DNA from: Collinsella sp.
Lineage (GTDB): Bacteria > Actinomycetota > Coriobacteriia > Coriobacteriales > Coriobacteriaceae
DNA: 33,521 nt
Assembly: GCA_019413925.1 (NCBI GenBank)
Contig: DXMY01000048.1
Coordinates: 1 to 33,521, forward strand
Reading direction: 5' to 3'
Below the pieces are notes generated by a model. The model saw only the letters and a program-made list of their open reading frames with translations, was not told where the DNA came from and made no database searches. The position numbers and the translations under genes are program-made. Shown here one piece after another: positions 7,984-16,436 of the stretch (the stretch's first letter is position 1; each line of letters starts with the position of its first letter).

Positions 7984-9765
7984 ATGCCTATGACAGACGA
8001 GCTGGACCCCCAGACTCAACAGCATATTGATGAATCAGCAGACGCCGTCGACGACTGCGATACTCCTACCTGCGTCGACGCCTCCACCGATGCGCACGCC
8101 GGTGCAGATGCGCACGCCGGTGCGGATAAGGCAACAGACACAGACGATACTGTCGAGCATGACGAAAGCGAGCAGCCGGAGCCGAGCCATGCCGAACCCG
8201 ACACGGAACCCGCTCCGCAGGCGGCGGGCCCCATCGAGGTGTCTTCGGAAGAAGAGCTCGACGCCGTCATGGACTCCATGATGGATGCCGTCAAGGCGAT
8301 GAAAGACGCCATGGCCGACGCTGACGTTGACGCCGAGGAAGAGGAGGCCGCCGAGGCAGCCTCGACCTTCGTACCCGGCGAGACTCCGGTTGCCGACCAG
8401 GGCAGCACCATGCCCTCGTTTCTGCAGCTCGAGCATCCCACGATTGGCACCGATGCGGTCGACCCGCACGCAGCAGGCTTTTCTGTGATCGAAGGCGGTA
8501 CCGGCAATATCGCCGTGCCGCAGACTGCCGATGCGGACGCTGCCGACACCGCTCGCCCGACCGCCCCGCACTCCTCCGCCGCGAGCCGCGATCTGGGGAC
8601 CGCTGTCTCGAACACTGCGAACGCCGTGGGCACCTTTATCGCCCAGGGTGCCTCGGCCATGCGCGAGATGAACGCCGCGAAAAAGGCACTTGCCGATGCC
8701 CGCGCCCACCTGGCCGAACTTGAGCAGCGCATTGCCGATCAGGCCGAGGAACTCGAGACGCGCCAGGATATCGCAGGCCGCTACGACCAGATCGTCGCCG
8801 ACCAGCGCCAGGCGATTGCCACGGCCCAAAAGACTGCAGCGGCCGCCGAGATTGATCGTGATGCCCACGCCGCCAAAGCGACAGAGCTCAAGGGTCAGCT
8901 CGAACAAATGAAGACAGAGGATGACGCGACTGAGCTCCGTCTGAAGGCCGCGCTCGACGCCGTGGAGGCCCGCGAGGCGAGCTCACGCGAGACCGGCAAC
9001 CGCCTCGTTCGACGTCTTGAGGATTCCAAGCGCATCCGCGACAAGGTGAAGGCAGAGCGAGACGCCGGCATTGCCGCCGCACAACAAACCGTCGACGCCA
9101 CGCGCGCCCAGCTCGAGACGCTGCGTCATGAGTATGCCGAGCTGCAACGCAATCCCTCGGCAAATCCCGCCAACTATACGGTGCGCACCAGCGAGCTCTC
9201 GATGCAGATTTCCGACACGGCAGATGCCCTGCGTAAAGCCGAAGAAGATGTCCCGCGCATCACCGCCGACCTTGAGCACTCGCTTGCCGCAGCCGAGCAG
9301 GCCGTCGAGCAGGCTCAAGCCCCTATCGCCGACGCAAAACGCGCGCACCAAGCCGTGACGACCGAAGCCGATGCCGCGCGCGACGAGCTGCAGACGGCGA
9401 AGACCGCCGCCGCGACTCGTCAGCGCGAACTGCGCGAGAAGATCGCCGCGGAGGACAAGGCACGCCGCGAGCAGGAGCAGACCATCGCCAACGCCCAAGC
9501 AGATGCCGCACATGCGCAGTCGATCATCGAACAGGCGACCGAGGTGCACGACCACCCAGAAATCACTGAGTCGCTTGCAGGATCCTTGGCCCGAGACAAA
9601 GCCGAACACGCCGAGACCGAGCAAGAAGTCGACCAGCTCGAGGCCGCCGAAGACGACGTACGAGAGCGCACCCGCGACTCACGCATCAAATTCACCGGTG
9701 CCATCGTCTGCATCGTCGCCGTGATTCTAGCGATCATCCTGGTCTGGCTCTTCGCGAGCAAGTAA
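7984..9765 (+). CDS. Tail-anchored coiled-coil protein, function unknown
   Basis: This 593-aa protein matches no family I recognise. Residues 1 to about 200 are acidic and low in complexity (DAHAGA repeated twice, encoded by an 18-bp tandem repeat at 8089-8124). Residues about 215-560 form long Ala/Glu/Gln-rich coiled coils. One hydrophobic segment (about 567-590) ends in LFASK, so the protein should be tail-anchored with its bulk in the cytoplasm. The start at 7984 is chosen because GAGGAG lies 3-8 nt upstream; a longer frame from 7909 has no ribosome site. The layout suggests a structural or envelope-organising role, but this is a guess. Confidence 0.8.
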   Translation: MPMTDELDPQTQQHIDESADAVDDCDTPTCVDASTDAHAGADAHAGADKATDTDDTVEHDESEQPEPSHAEPDTEPAPQAAGPIEVSSEEELDAVMDSMMDAVKAMKDAMADADVDAEEEEAAEAASTFVPGETPVADQGSTMPSFLQLEHPTIGTDAVDPHAAGFSVIEGGTGNIAVPQTADADAADTARPTAPHSSAASRDLGTAVSNTANAVGTFIAQGASAMREMNAAKKALADARAHLAELEQRIADQAEELETRQDIAGRYDQIVADQRQAIATAQKTAAAAEIDRDAHAAKATELKGQLEQMKTEDDATELRLKAALDAVEAREASSRETGNRLVRRLEDSKRIRDKVKAERDAGIAAAQQTVDATRAQLETLRHEYAELQRNPSANPANYTVRTSELSMQISDTADALRKAEEDVPRITADLEHSLAAAEQAVEQAQAPIADAKRAHQAVTTEADAARDELQTAKTAAATRQRELREKIAAEDKARREQEQTIANAQADAAHAQSIIEQATEVHDHPEITESLAGSLARDKAEHAETEQEVDQLEAAEDDVRERTRDSRIKFTGAIVCIVAVILAIILVWLFASK

Positions 9766-9792
9766 ACCAGTTGCCAAAAAACGTTCAACGCA

Positions 9793-9857
9793 GTTGCGGT
9801 GAGATAGTTCCTGTTTAGTCCTCAATAAGGCCAATTCAAGAACTATCTCACCGCAAC
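9793..9857. repeat. 18-bp-stem inverted repeat, member 3
   Basis: Arms at 9793-9810 and 9840-9857 pair perfectly over 18 bp (GTTGCGGTGAGATAGTTC). The 29-nt loop again starts CTGTTT and ends CAA, with a short inner CCT/AGG stem. Compared with the member at 3556, the stem end differs (GTTC/GAAC here, GGGA/TCCC there) yet pairing is kept. It lies between the convergent coiled-coil and queA genes and may serve as a terminator for one or both. Confidence 0.8.
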
Positions 9858-9911
9858 CTATTTAGATCGACGCAAGGCAACCTATCCCTCTTGCACCAAT
9901 CTCTTGACATA

Positions 9912-9957
9912 AGGACTGTCCCCAAGTGCCGACACAAAAGGAACGTCCCCAAGTGCC
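9912..9957. repeat. Imperfect direct repeat with GTCCCCAAGTGCC
   Basis: GTCCCCAAGTGCC occurs at 9918-9930 and 9945-9957, each preceded by AAGGA and followed by a CACA/AACA-like tail, giving two degenerate units of about 24 nt. A related fragment (ACGTCCCCAA) lies near 6693 beside the other three-hairpin element. No gene is seen from 9766 to 10132. Confidence 0.6.
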
Positions 9958-9993
9958 AACAAAGGCGACGCCGATGCCTTGGCAAAGTCAGCG

Positions 9994-10133
9994 AAAACCC
10001 GCCAGAGCGAGCAAGGTGCCTTGAAACGAGGCGGCATTGACCTTCTGGTCATGCCGCCGAAGTTGAAAGGCAGATTGCCGCTCTGGCGGGTTTGCAGCGT
10101 CGAGCCGTTACGCGGTTCGTAGAACCGCGTAAC
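9994..10133 (-). repeat. Three-hairpin 3' element, copy 2 (behind queA)
   Basis: This copy is closely similar to 6751-6893 and better paired. The gene-proximal hairpin (10107-10118 with 10122-10133) is a perfect 12-bp stem that includes the last base of the queA stop codon. The outer stem pairs AACCCGCCAGAGCG (9996-10009) with 10079-10092, perfect over 14 bp. The inner hairpin lies at 10030-10058 around a TTCT loop. Read on the minus strand, the outer stem ends in GGGTTTTCGC, so it could act as a terminator. Its repeated use behind unrelated genes suggests a mobile 3'-end repeat. Confidence 0.8.
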
Positions 10134-11350
10134 TAACAAATGAGCATCGCGTCGCCAAAGCTGAAGAAGCGGTAGCGCTCTTCGATAGCAGCGGCGTAGG
10201 CATCCATGATCTGGTCGCGGGTGGCAAGCGCGCTTACGAGCATCATGAGCGTGGAGCGCGGCACGTGGAAGTTCGTGATCAGCGCGTCGACCACGTGATA
10301 GGTCGAGCCGGGCATGAGGTAGAGCTGCGTCGTAGCGTTCTCGCGCGCCACGATGTCGCCGCGGCCGAGCGTATCGGCCCCATCCTCGCGGCCCTCAAAA
10401 TAGCGCGCCGTCACGGCCGGATCGGACACCGGTGCCTCAGCGTCAAAGGCGCTCTCGAGCGAGCGTACTGCGGTGGTGCCGACGGCGATCACGCGGTGCC
10501 CCTCGGCCTTCGCCTTATGCACGGCGTCGACAACCTCCTGTGACACGTGGTAGCGCTCGGTGTGCATGACGTGCTGCGTGGGGTCGTCCTCCTCCACCAG
10601 ACGGAAGGTATCAATACCCACCTCGAGCTCGACGGCGGCAAACTTCGCGCCCTTGGCCTCGATAGCGGCCATGAGCTCGGGGGTAAAGTGCAGACCCGCC
10701 GTAGGAGCGGCAGCCGAGTGCTCCTCCTTCATGGCGTAGACGGTCTGGTACTTCTCGGGATCGCCCTCGTAATCGGTAATGTAGGGCGGCAGCGGCACGT
10801 GACCGGCAGCATGAATGGCCTCGTCGAGCGTGCGCGGCTCGCCGGCGGCATTGCAGCCGGCCGGCTCAAAGCGCACCAGACGGCCTCCGCGGCTATCGGT
10901 GACAAAGTCGATGACCTCGGCCGTCAGCACCACGGGAGCCCCCTCGGGCGCATGGGCGCCACCGGCGCGATACTCAATCTGAGCACCGGGCTTCAGGCGC
11001 TTGCCCGGCTTGACCAGGCACTCCCAAACGTGGCCCAGCGGGTCAACATCCTCACGGCGCTTGAGCAGCAGCGTCTCGACCACGCCACCCGAGCCGGCTT
11101 TGCGACCGATCAGGCGGGCCGGCATCACACGCGTCTTGTTGATGACGAGCACATCGCCCGGCTCGATATAGTCGATGATGTCGCGGAAGATGCGGTGCTC
11201 AACGGTACCGCCGTGCTCCAGCGGCTTCCCCGCCTGGGAGCCTTTGCGATCCACCACCAGCAGGCGGCAGGAGTCGCGCGGCTCGGCAGGAGCCTGGGCA
11301 ATCAGTTCCTCAGGAAGGTTGTAGTCAAAATCATCGGTACGCATAGACAC
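10133..11350 (-). CDS. queA: tRNA preQ1(34) S-adenosylmethionine ribosyltransferase-isomerase
   Basis: This 405-aa enzyme transfers and rearranges the ribosyl part of S-adenosylmethionine onto preQ1-34 in tRNA, giving epoxyqueuosine. Family signatures are FDYNLPEELIAQAP at the N terminus, VLVINKTRVMPARLIG, EEHSAAAPTAGLHFT, and FHVPRSTLMMLVSA near the end. It is somewhat longer than the common ~350 aa because of inserts around residues 90-180. The start is GTG at 11350, with AAGGAG 9 nt upstream; ATG at 11344 would be too far from it. queH lies 64 nt upstream on the same strand. No preQ1 riboswitch was seen. Confidence 0.97.
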   Translation of the reverse strand: MSMRTDDFDYNLPEELIAQAPAEPRDSCRLLVVDRKGSQAGKPLEHGGTVEHRIFRDIIDYIEPGDVLVINKTRVMPARLIGRKAGSGGVVETLLLKRREDVDPLGHVWECLVKPGKRLKPGAQIEYRAGGAHAPEGAPVVLTAEVIDFVTDSRGGRLVRFEPAGCNAAGEPRTLDEAIHAAGHVPLPPYITDYEGDPEKYQTVYAMKEEHSAAAPTAGLHFTPELMAAIEAKGAKFAAVELEVGIDTFRLVEEDDPTQHVMHTERYHVSQEVVDAVHKAKAEGHRVIAVGTTAVRSLESAFDAEAPVSDPAVTARYFEGREDGADTLGRGDIVARENATTQLYLMPGSTYHVVDALITNFHVPRSTLMMLVSALATRDQIMDAYAAAIEERYRFFSFGDAMLIC

Positions 11351-11414
11351 GTCGGATACTCCTTATATAGCTAAAGTCCGCTCTACATCCTAGCAGGCTG
11401 ACGTCCCAAACGAA

Positions 11415-11996
11415 CTACTTTTTGGCGGCTTTGCGCTCGTCGCGGATGCGGGCGCGATCCATGGCCGCCTCGACCGCCGAGAAACGGCAGCCGCAGTAAT
11501 TCTGCCGATACATGCCCAGCTCACGCGAACGGCGCGTAGCCTCGGGATAATACGGGCGAAAATCGCGAATCACCGGGGTGAGACCGCGGGCGGCAGCCAG
11601 ACGCTCCAAAACATCATTGCAGGTATCGAACAGCTGATACGGCGAGACGGCGAGCGTCGTGCCCACAAACTCAAACCCGCGCTCCTGGGCCACGCGGCAC
11701 GCCTCGGCCAAGCGCAGGGCATAGCACGAGCGACAGCGACGGGGCCGATCGGCACCCAGCGGGGCCACGCCGGCCTCCCAGCGCTCGCGGTCCTCCCCCG
11801 CCTCGATGAGCTCGATGTCGCCATCGGCACACCACCGGCGCAGCTCGTCCAGACGCCGCCGCCATTCATCGCGCGGTTGAATATTGGGATTGGTCCAGCA
11901 AATCGTGGGCTCAAACCCCTCCTCGCGCAGCAGGCGAACCGGCTCAAGCGAGCATGGTGCACAGCACGCATGCAGCAACAACGACTTCATCGACAT
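11415..11996 (-). CDS. queH: Epoxyqueuosine reductase QueH
   Basis: This 193-aa protein of the former DUF208 family carries out the last step of queuosine synthesis, reduction of epoxyqueuosine in tRNA. It replaces the unrelated QueG. The cysteines expected to hold the iron-sulfur cluster and metal site are present: HACCAPCS at the N terminus, RCRSCYALRL in the middle, and NYCGCRFS near the C terminus. It is probably co-transcribed with queA. The start at 11996 lies next to a repeat (GGGACGGGG), and ATG at 11990 is equally possible. Confidence 0.95.
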   Translation of the reverse strand: MSMKSLLLHACCAPCSLEPVRLLREEGFEPTICWTNPNIQPRDEWRRRLDELRRWCADGDIELIEAGEDRERWEAGVAPLGADRPRRCRSCYALRLAEACRVAQERGFEFVGTTLAVSPYQLFDTCNDVLERLAAARGLTPVIRDFRPYYPEATRRSRELGMYRQNYCGCRFSAVEAAMDRARIRDERKAAKK

Positions 11997-12055
11997 CCCC
12001 GTCCCAGAAAACTCACCCCGACATCATGGCAGCTAAAATAGCCCCGTCCCAAAAA
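11997..12055. repeat. Direct repeat of CCCCGTCCCARAAA
   Basis: CCCCGTCCCAGAAA at 11997-12010 recurs as CCCCGTCCCAAAAA at 12042-12055. The repeat fills the short gap between the DUF3267 gene stop and the queH start, so the minus-strand GGGACGGGG overlaps where a queH ribosome site would be. Confidence 0.5.
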
Positions 12056-12057
12056 GA

Positions 12058-12627
12058 CTACTTTGCGAAAAAGCGCACGCCAAAGGACGTGTCCTCGCAG
12101 GCAGCGATGCGGCGGTCGCGCAAAATGGCCCGCACGTAATACCAGTCGCCCACACAGCCCGACAAATGCAAGCCAGCCGCCAGGTAACACAGCAGCGGAT
12201 AGCCCGAGAGCGCAAAGCCCAGGGCAAACGCCACCGTCAAAACAACCGTGGGCGCCAGGCAAATGGCCATGTACCGCCGACGCGAATACACAACGCCCTC
12301 GGCGCAGGCATAGATCATCGCCGTCTCACGATTCGCGCCAAAGGTCACATGCGCGCCCGCAGGCGCCAGCAGCTTAAAAAACACCGCATGCACCAGCTCG
12401 TGCACGGCAAACGACGCTGCAGAAACCGCAGCCACACCGACCATCCAGCCCACGACGGTGGTCCAGCCGCCCGCCTCAGCCGCGTCCAAGTCCGCAGGCC
12501 CGCCCAGCAGCATAAACACCGGCACCAGGCACACGGCAAACACCGCGACCACGGCCATCCCCCACACGAAGCAAGCGTGTAGAAAATCCTCGTCCTCAAA
12601 CGCATGTATGTTGGAAATCTCATTCAT
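12058..12627 (-). CDS. DUF3267 family membrane zincin-like protein
   Basis: This 189-aa protein has about four membrane segments and a HELVHAVFF motif (HExxH) inside the second half of the membrane region. That fits the DUF3267 group of putative membrane metalloproteases. A later GCVGDWYYV segment matches the conserved aspartate that usually supplies another metal ligand. Family members are related to site-2-type proteases, but their substrates are mostly unknown. The queH gene lies 61 nt downstream on the same strand, so the two may share a transcript without a functional link. Confidence 0.82.
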   Translation of the reverse strand: MNEISNIHAFEDEDFLHACFVWGMAVVAVFAVCLVPVFMLLGGPADLDAAEAGGWTTVVGWMVGVAAVSAASFAVHELVHAVFFKLLAPAGAHVTFGANRETAMIYACAEGVVYSRRRYMAICLAPTVVLTVAFALGFALSGYPLLCYLAAGLHLSGCVGDWYYVRAILRDRRIAACEDTSFGVRFFAK

Positions 12628-12669
12628 AGCATCTTAGGATAGCGCCCCTGCCACGTACCCGTCCGCATG

Positions 12670-12678
12670 TGCGATAAT
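12670..12678 (+). promoter_or_regulatory. Candidate extended -10 promoter of metG
   Basis: TGCGATAAT, an extended -10 (TGnGATAAT), lies 82 nt upstream of the metG start. The same 11-nt string TGTGCGATAAT occurs upstream of degV on the minus strand. No good -35 box is visible. Confidence 0.4.
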
Positions 12679-12759
12679 GTCGAACGATATGCACGAATTG
12701 ACCACCGCGTCGCCAGGCCTTGTGCCCGGCCGCGCTCCCACCATATGCGAAGGAGTCCC

Positions 12760-14910
12760 ATGGCATCCAAATACTCCATGAACGACCGTCCCAGCTGGCC
12801 GCGCCGCGCCATCGTTACCGCCGGCGAGCCCTACGGCAACAAGGGTCTGCACTTTGGCCACGTTGGCGGCGTCTTTGTCCCGGCCGACTTCTTCGCCCGC
12901 TTCCTGCGCGACCGCCTGGGCCGCGAAAACGTCATCTTCACCTCGGGCACCGACTGCTACGGTTCGCCCATCATGGAGAGCTACCGCAAGCTCAAGGAGA
13001 ACGAGGGCTACGACAAGTCCATCGGCGAGTATGTCGAGTCCAATCACTCCCGCCAGGCCGCGACCCTCAACAACTACAACATCAGCTGCGACATCTACGG
13101 CGGCTCGGGCCTTGAGCCGGCGGCCCAGATCCACAACGAGGTGACTGCCGAGATTATCGAGCGCCTGCACGAGCAGGGCACCATCTCCAAGCGCTCCACG
13201 CTGCAGTTCTACGATGCCAAGGCCGGCACGTTCCTCAACGGCCGCCAGGTCATCGGCCGCTGCCCCATCCAGGGCTGCAAGTCCGAGAAGGCTTATGCCG
13301 ACGAGTGCGATCTGGGCCACCAGTTTGAGCCCGAGGAGCTCATCGCGCCCAAGAGCCAGCTCACCGGCGAGGTGCCCGAGCTGCGCCCGGTCGACAATCT
13401 CTACTTTGACCTGCCGGCCTACCTCGACTTTATGAAGACCTACACCGCCAAGCTCGCCCAGAACCCGCAGGTTCGCTCCGTGGTCTCCAAGACCATGGAG
13501 GAGTGGCTGCTGCCGGCTCAGCTCTACATCCAGAACAAGTTCCGCGAGGCCTTCGATGCCGTCGAGGACCAGCTCCCCGAGCACACCGTGCTGGAGCCCG
13601 AGGGCAACAAGAGCAGCTTTACCGTCACCTTCCCCAGCTGGAAGGAGCGCGACGACGCCCACGCGGTGCTCGCCAACGGTGGCGTGCGCTTCCGCAGCGG
13701 CAAGGCACTCGTGCCCTTCCGCATCACCGGCAACATCGACTGGGGCGTTCCGGTGCCCGAGGTCGATGGCGTCTCCGACGTCACCTGCTGGTGCTGGCCC
13801 GAGAGCCTGTGGGCGCCCATCAGCTATACGCGTACCGTGCTCGCGCGCGATGCCAAGGCCGCCGGCGTGACCGAGGGCGTCGCCGCCCAGGATGCCGCCC
13901 TCATGGGCGAGCCCGCCGCCGACTCCACGCAGGTGCCCGCACCCACCTACCAGCACAGCTCGCTCGACTGGCGCGACTGGTGGTGCTCTGACGACGCTCA
14001 GATTTACCAGTTCATCGGTCAGGACAACATCTATTTCTACTGCATCGCGCAGACCGCCATGTGGGAGGCCCTGGGCTGGGACCTCACGCAGAGCACCGTC
14101 AGCGCCTGCTACCACCTGCTCTACATGGGCAAAAAGGCCAGCTCGTCCTCGCAGACGCCTCCCCCGCCGGCAGACGACCTGCTCAACCACTACACCTGCG
14201 AGCAGATGCGCGCGCACTGGCTGTCGCTCGGCCTATCCGAAAAGCCGGTGAGCTTTAGCCCCAAGGCATACGACACGCGTGTGACCGGCAAGGACAAGGA
14301 CGGCAACGAGGTACGCGCCTGCGACGACAAGCGCGTTATCGACCCGGCCCTTAAGGAGAGCGCGCTGCTGACCGGCGTGTTCAACCGTCTGGCCCGCAGC
14401 TGCTTCTACGGCGTCGCCGTCAAGGAAGGCGACGAGAGCCCCTACCGCAACGGCTGCATCCCCGCCGGTGCCGCTTCTGACACCGTAGTCGAAGCCGCCC
14501 AGCAGGCAGCCCTCGCCTTTGAGCAGGCCATGTACAAGTTCGAGACGCACCGCGCGCTTGCCGTGTGCGACGACTACCTGCGCGCCGCCAACAAGCGCTG
14601 GAGCGACGCCTCCAAGGCCGCCAACAAGCTCGAGGGCGAGCCGGCCAATGCCGCGATGACGCAGGCCCTTGTCGACGCCTTTACCGAGCTGCGCGTGGCG
14701 ACCGTCCTGATGCACGGTATTGTGCCGGCCGGCTGCGAGCTCATCTGCGAGTACTTCGACGTCGACCCGGTCGCTTTCTTTAGCTGGGATAACATCTTTG
14801 CCTCCACGGACGAGTTCGTGGAGATCCTGGGCGAGAAGCCCGGCGAGCACCGCGTGAAGCCGCTGCCCCCGCGCTTCGACTTCTTTAGCAAGCACGAGAG
14901 CCAGTACTAA
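12760..14910 (+). CDS. metG: Methionyl-tRNA synthetase (class I), divergent KMSKS loop
   Basis: This 716-aa class I synthetase should charge tRNA-Met. The HIGH-type motif is HFGH at residues 31-34 after AGEPYGNKGL. A zinc-knuckle-like segment GRCPIQGC...CDLGH follows. GQDNIYFYCIAQ matches the family's conserved pre-KMSKS strand. The KMSKS loop itself is unusual: GKKASSSSQTPPPP near residue 456, lacking the normal KMSKS. No C-terminal EMAP-II/Trbp111 tRNA-binding domain is present. AAGGAG lies 4 nt or so before the ATG at 12760. It may be the only MetRS or a paralogue. The rRNA methyltransferase gene follows 36 nt downstream. Confidence 0.82.
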   Translation: MASKYSMNDRPSWPRRAIVTAGEPYGNKGLHFGHVGGVFVPADFFARFLRDRLGRENVIFTSGTDCYGSPIMESYRKLKENEGYDKSIGEYVESNHSRQAATLNNYNISCDIYGGSGLEPAAQIHNEVTAEIIERLHEQGTISKRSTLQFYDAKAGTFLNGRQVIGRCPIQGCKSEKAYADECDLGHQFEPEELIAPKSQLTGEVPELRPVDNLYFDLPAYLDFMKTYTAKLAQNPQVRSVVSKTMEEWLLPAQLYIQNKFREAFDAVEDQLPEHTVLEPEGNKSSFTVTFPSWKERDDAHAVLANGGVRFRSGKALVPFRITGNIDWGVPVPEVDGVSDVTCWCWPESLWAPISYTRTVLARDAKAAGVTEGVAAQDAALMGEPAADSTQVPAPTYQHSSLDWRDWWCSDDAQIYQFIGQDNIYFYCIAQTAMWEALGWDLTQSTVSACYHLLYMGKKASSSSQTPPPPADDLLNHYTCEQMRAHWLSLGLSEKPVSFSPKAYDTRVTGKDKDGNEVRACDDKRVIDPALKESALLTGVFNRLARSCFYGVAVKEGDESPYRNGCIPAGAASDTVVEAAQQAALAFEQAMYKFETHRALAVCDDYLRAANKRWSDASKAANKLEGEPANAAMTQALVDAFTELRVATVLMHGIVPAGCELICEYFDVDPVAFFSWDNIFASTDEFVEILGEKPGEHRVKPLPPRFDFFSKHESQY

Positions 14911-14946
14911 ACACTCGACATGTAATGGAATGGGAAGGAAAGACGG

Positions 14947-16050
14947 ATGTCCAAGCCGCGTCGTCGTAAGCAGAAAAAGCAGGTCAAGGCCGAGCTCAAG
15001 CTCAGGCAGTTTGCCGCCACCGAGCTTTCCGACCAGCTTGCCGCCCTTCCTTGCGCCGCCGACCTGCCGCGCTTTATGGTCGACACGGTCGCCGGCGCCT
15101 ATGCGCCCGCCGATGCCGAGCTCATGATCGAGGGCTTCGGCGCCGCGGCCACACGCCCGGTCACGCTGCGCGCCAACACGCTCAAGGCAACCGCCGAGGA
15201 CATCGCTGCGGCGCTCGATGCCGCCGGCATCGCCCACAACCCCGTCACCTGGTACCCAGACGCCTTCATCCTGCCCGAGGCCCAGGTTTCCGATCTGTGG
15301 GATCTCGACATCTACCGCGACGGCAAAATCTACCTGCAAAGCCTGTCGTCCATGATGCCGCCTTTGGTGTTGGGCGCTCAGGCCGGCGAGGACATCCTGG
15401 ACATGTGCGCGGCCCCCGGTGGCAAGACGACGCAGATCGCCGCCCTCACCCAAGGCCAGGCACACCTCACGGCCTGCGAGATGAGCATTCCCCGCGCCGA
15501 AAAGCTTGAGTCCAACCTCCACCGCCAGGGCGCCAAAAACGTACCCGTCATGCGCATCGACGCACGCGAGCTCGACGAATTCTTCCGCTTTGACCGCATC
15601 CTGCTCGACGCCCCTTGCACCGGCACGGGCACCGTCATCAGCGGCAACGAGAAAAGCCTGCGCGGCCTGACCGAGCAGCTGCTTGGCAAGTGCGCCCGTT
15701 CGCAGCGCGCGCTTCTGGACCGCGCCATGGGCGCCCTCAAGCCGGGCGGCACGCTCGTCTATTCCACCTGTTCGATCATGCCGCAGGAAAACGAGGACGC
15801 CCTGCAAGAGGCCCTCGACAAGCATATGGACTGCGAGCTCATCCCCCTCGACGGCACGCCGAGTGAAAGCGAAGCACGCCGCGCCCAGGAAGCTGGTGAG
15901 GAGCCGCGCATCGAGTCCAACGCTCTCACCGAGGCAATCGCCGCGGGTCAGGTATCGGCCATCACCAACGGCATGCCTGGCACGCTCACCATCCCGCCCA
16001 GCCGCGACTTTGAGGGCTTCTACATCGCCCTGGTCCGAAAACGCGGCTAG
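14947..16050 (+). CDS. RsmB/RsmF-type RNA (cytosine-5)-methyltransferase
   Basis: This 367-aa SAM-dependent enzyme of the NOL1/NOP2/sun family methylates cytosine C5 in rRNA. Motifs are the SAM site DMCAAPGGKT, the catalytic motif LLDAPCTGTGT, and the second cysteine in YSTCSI. The first ~15 residues are very basic (SKPRRRKQKKQ), suiting RNA contact. It lacks the NusB-like N-terminal domain of RsmB and the long C-terminal tail of E. coli RsmF. It follows metG closely with its own GGAAGGAAAG ribosome site, so the pair is probably one operon of translation genes. Confidence 0.92.
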   Translation: MSKPRRRKQKKQVKAELKLRQFAATELSDQLAALPCAADLPRFMVDTVAGAYAPADAELMIEGFGAAATRPVTLRANTLKATAEDIAAALDAAGIAHNPVTWYPDAFILPEAQVSDLWDLDIYRDGKIYLQSLSSMMPPLVLGAQAGEDILDMCAAPGGKTTQIAALTQGQAHLTACEMSIPRAEKLESNLHRQGAKNVPVMRIDARELDEFFRFDRILLDAPCTGTGTVISGNEKSLRGLTEQLLGKCARSQRALLDRAMGALKPGGTLVYSTCSIMPQENEDALQEALDKHMDCELIPLDGTPSESEARRAQEAGEEPRIESNALTEAIAAGQVSAITNGMPGTLTIPPSRDFEGFYIALVRKRG

Positions 16051-16074
16051 CGCACGGATTCAAAACTCAACAAG

Positions 16075-16245
16075 CTATTCCCGTGCGCGCTTGTCCTGCT
16101 GGTCACGGTGCTGCTTAAGTGCCTCGCGTTCCTTGCGCTCGGCTCTTTTGCCCTTAATGGCCGTAACCACAAAATAGATGACCGCGGCGGCAACGATTGC
16201 GCCCACGCATAGGCCAATCGAGCCCAACATTGCTGTTAATTCCAT
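16075..16245 (-). CDS. Small single-pass membrane protein, 56 aa
   Basis: This short gene encodes MELTAMLGSIGLCVGAIV and onward: one membrane helix (about residues 5-29) followed by a highly charged, basic tail (KGKRAERKERE... ending DKRARE). The start is well supported: GAGGTGA, a long match to the 16S anti-Shine-Dalgarno, lies 6 nt before the ATG. Charge distribution predicts N-out, C-in. It lies convergent to the RsmF-type gene and divergent from the 363-aa gene. Function unknown. Its size would make automated callers miss it easily. Confidence 0.8.
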   Translation of the reverse strand: MELTAMLGSIGLCVGAIVAAAVIYFVVTAIKGKRAERKEREALKQHRDQQDKRARE

Positions 16246-16436
16246 TCCGCGTCACCTCTCTTTTAAACGGGACATTCAAGATAGCACCTCAATACCCGCC
16301 ACCACAGCTCCTTCACGTTCGCCGACCCTTCGGTCTAACGGATGGCGCGGCGGGGAAAAATCAACTCGTCAAACGATTTAGCAAGCACAACGCTGCCGGC
16401 ACCCTGCCGACCACCATCGCATAGAATCGAGGATCC

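Noticed and set aside
6683..10139. Similar short peptides (MTRRSMPP...) from the two three-hairpin elements
   Set aside because: They come from the structured repeat, and sequence conservation follows the stems, not codon positions.
9994..12055. preQ1 riboswitch near queA/queH
   Set aside because: No C-rich short pseudoknot aptamer was found upstream of queH, queA or tgt. The structures present are 3' elements.
12634..14217. 527-aa minus-strand frame opposite metG
   Set aside because: Its Gly/Ala/Val/His-rich composition is typical of antisense frames in high-GC genes, and the metG motifs lie on the plus strand.
14233..15825. 530-aa minus-strand frame across metG and the methyltransferase gene
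   Set aside because: It is antisense to two well-supported genes, with no motif or ribosome site.
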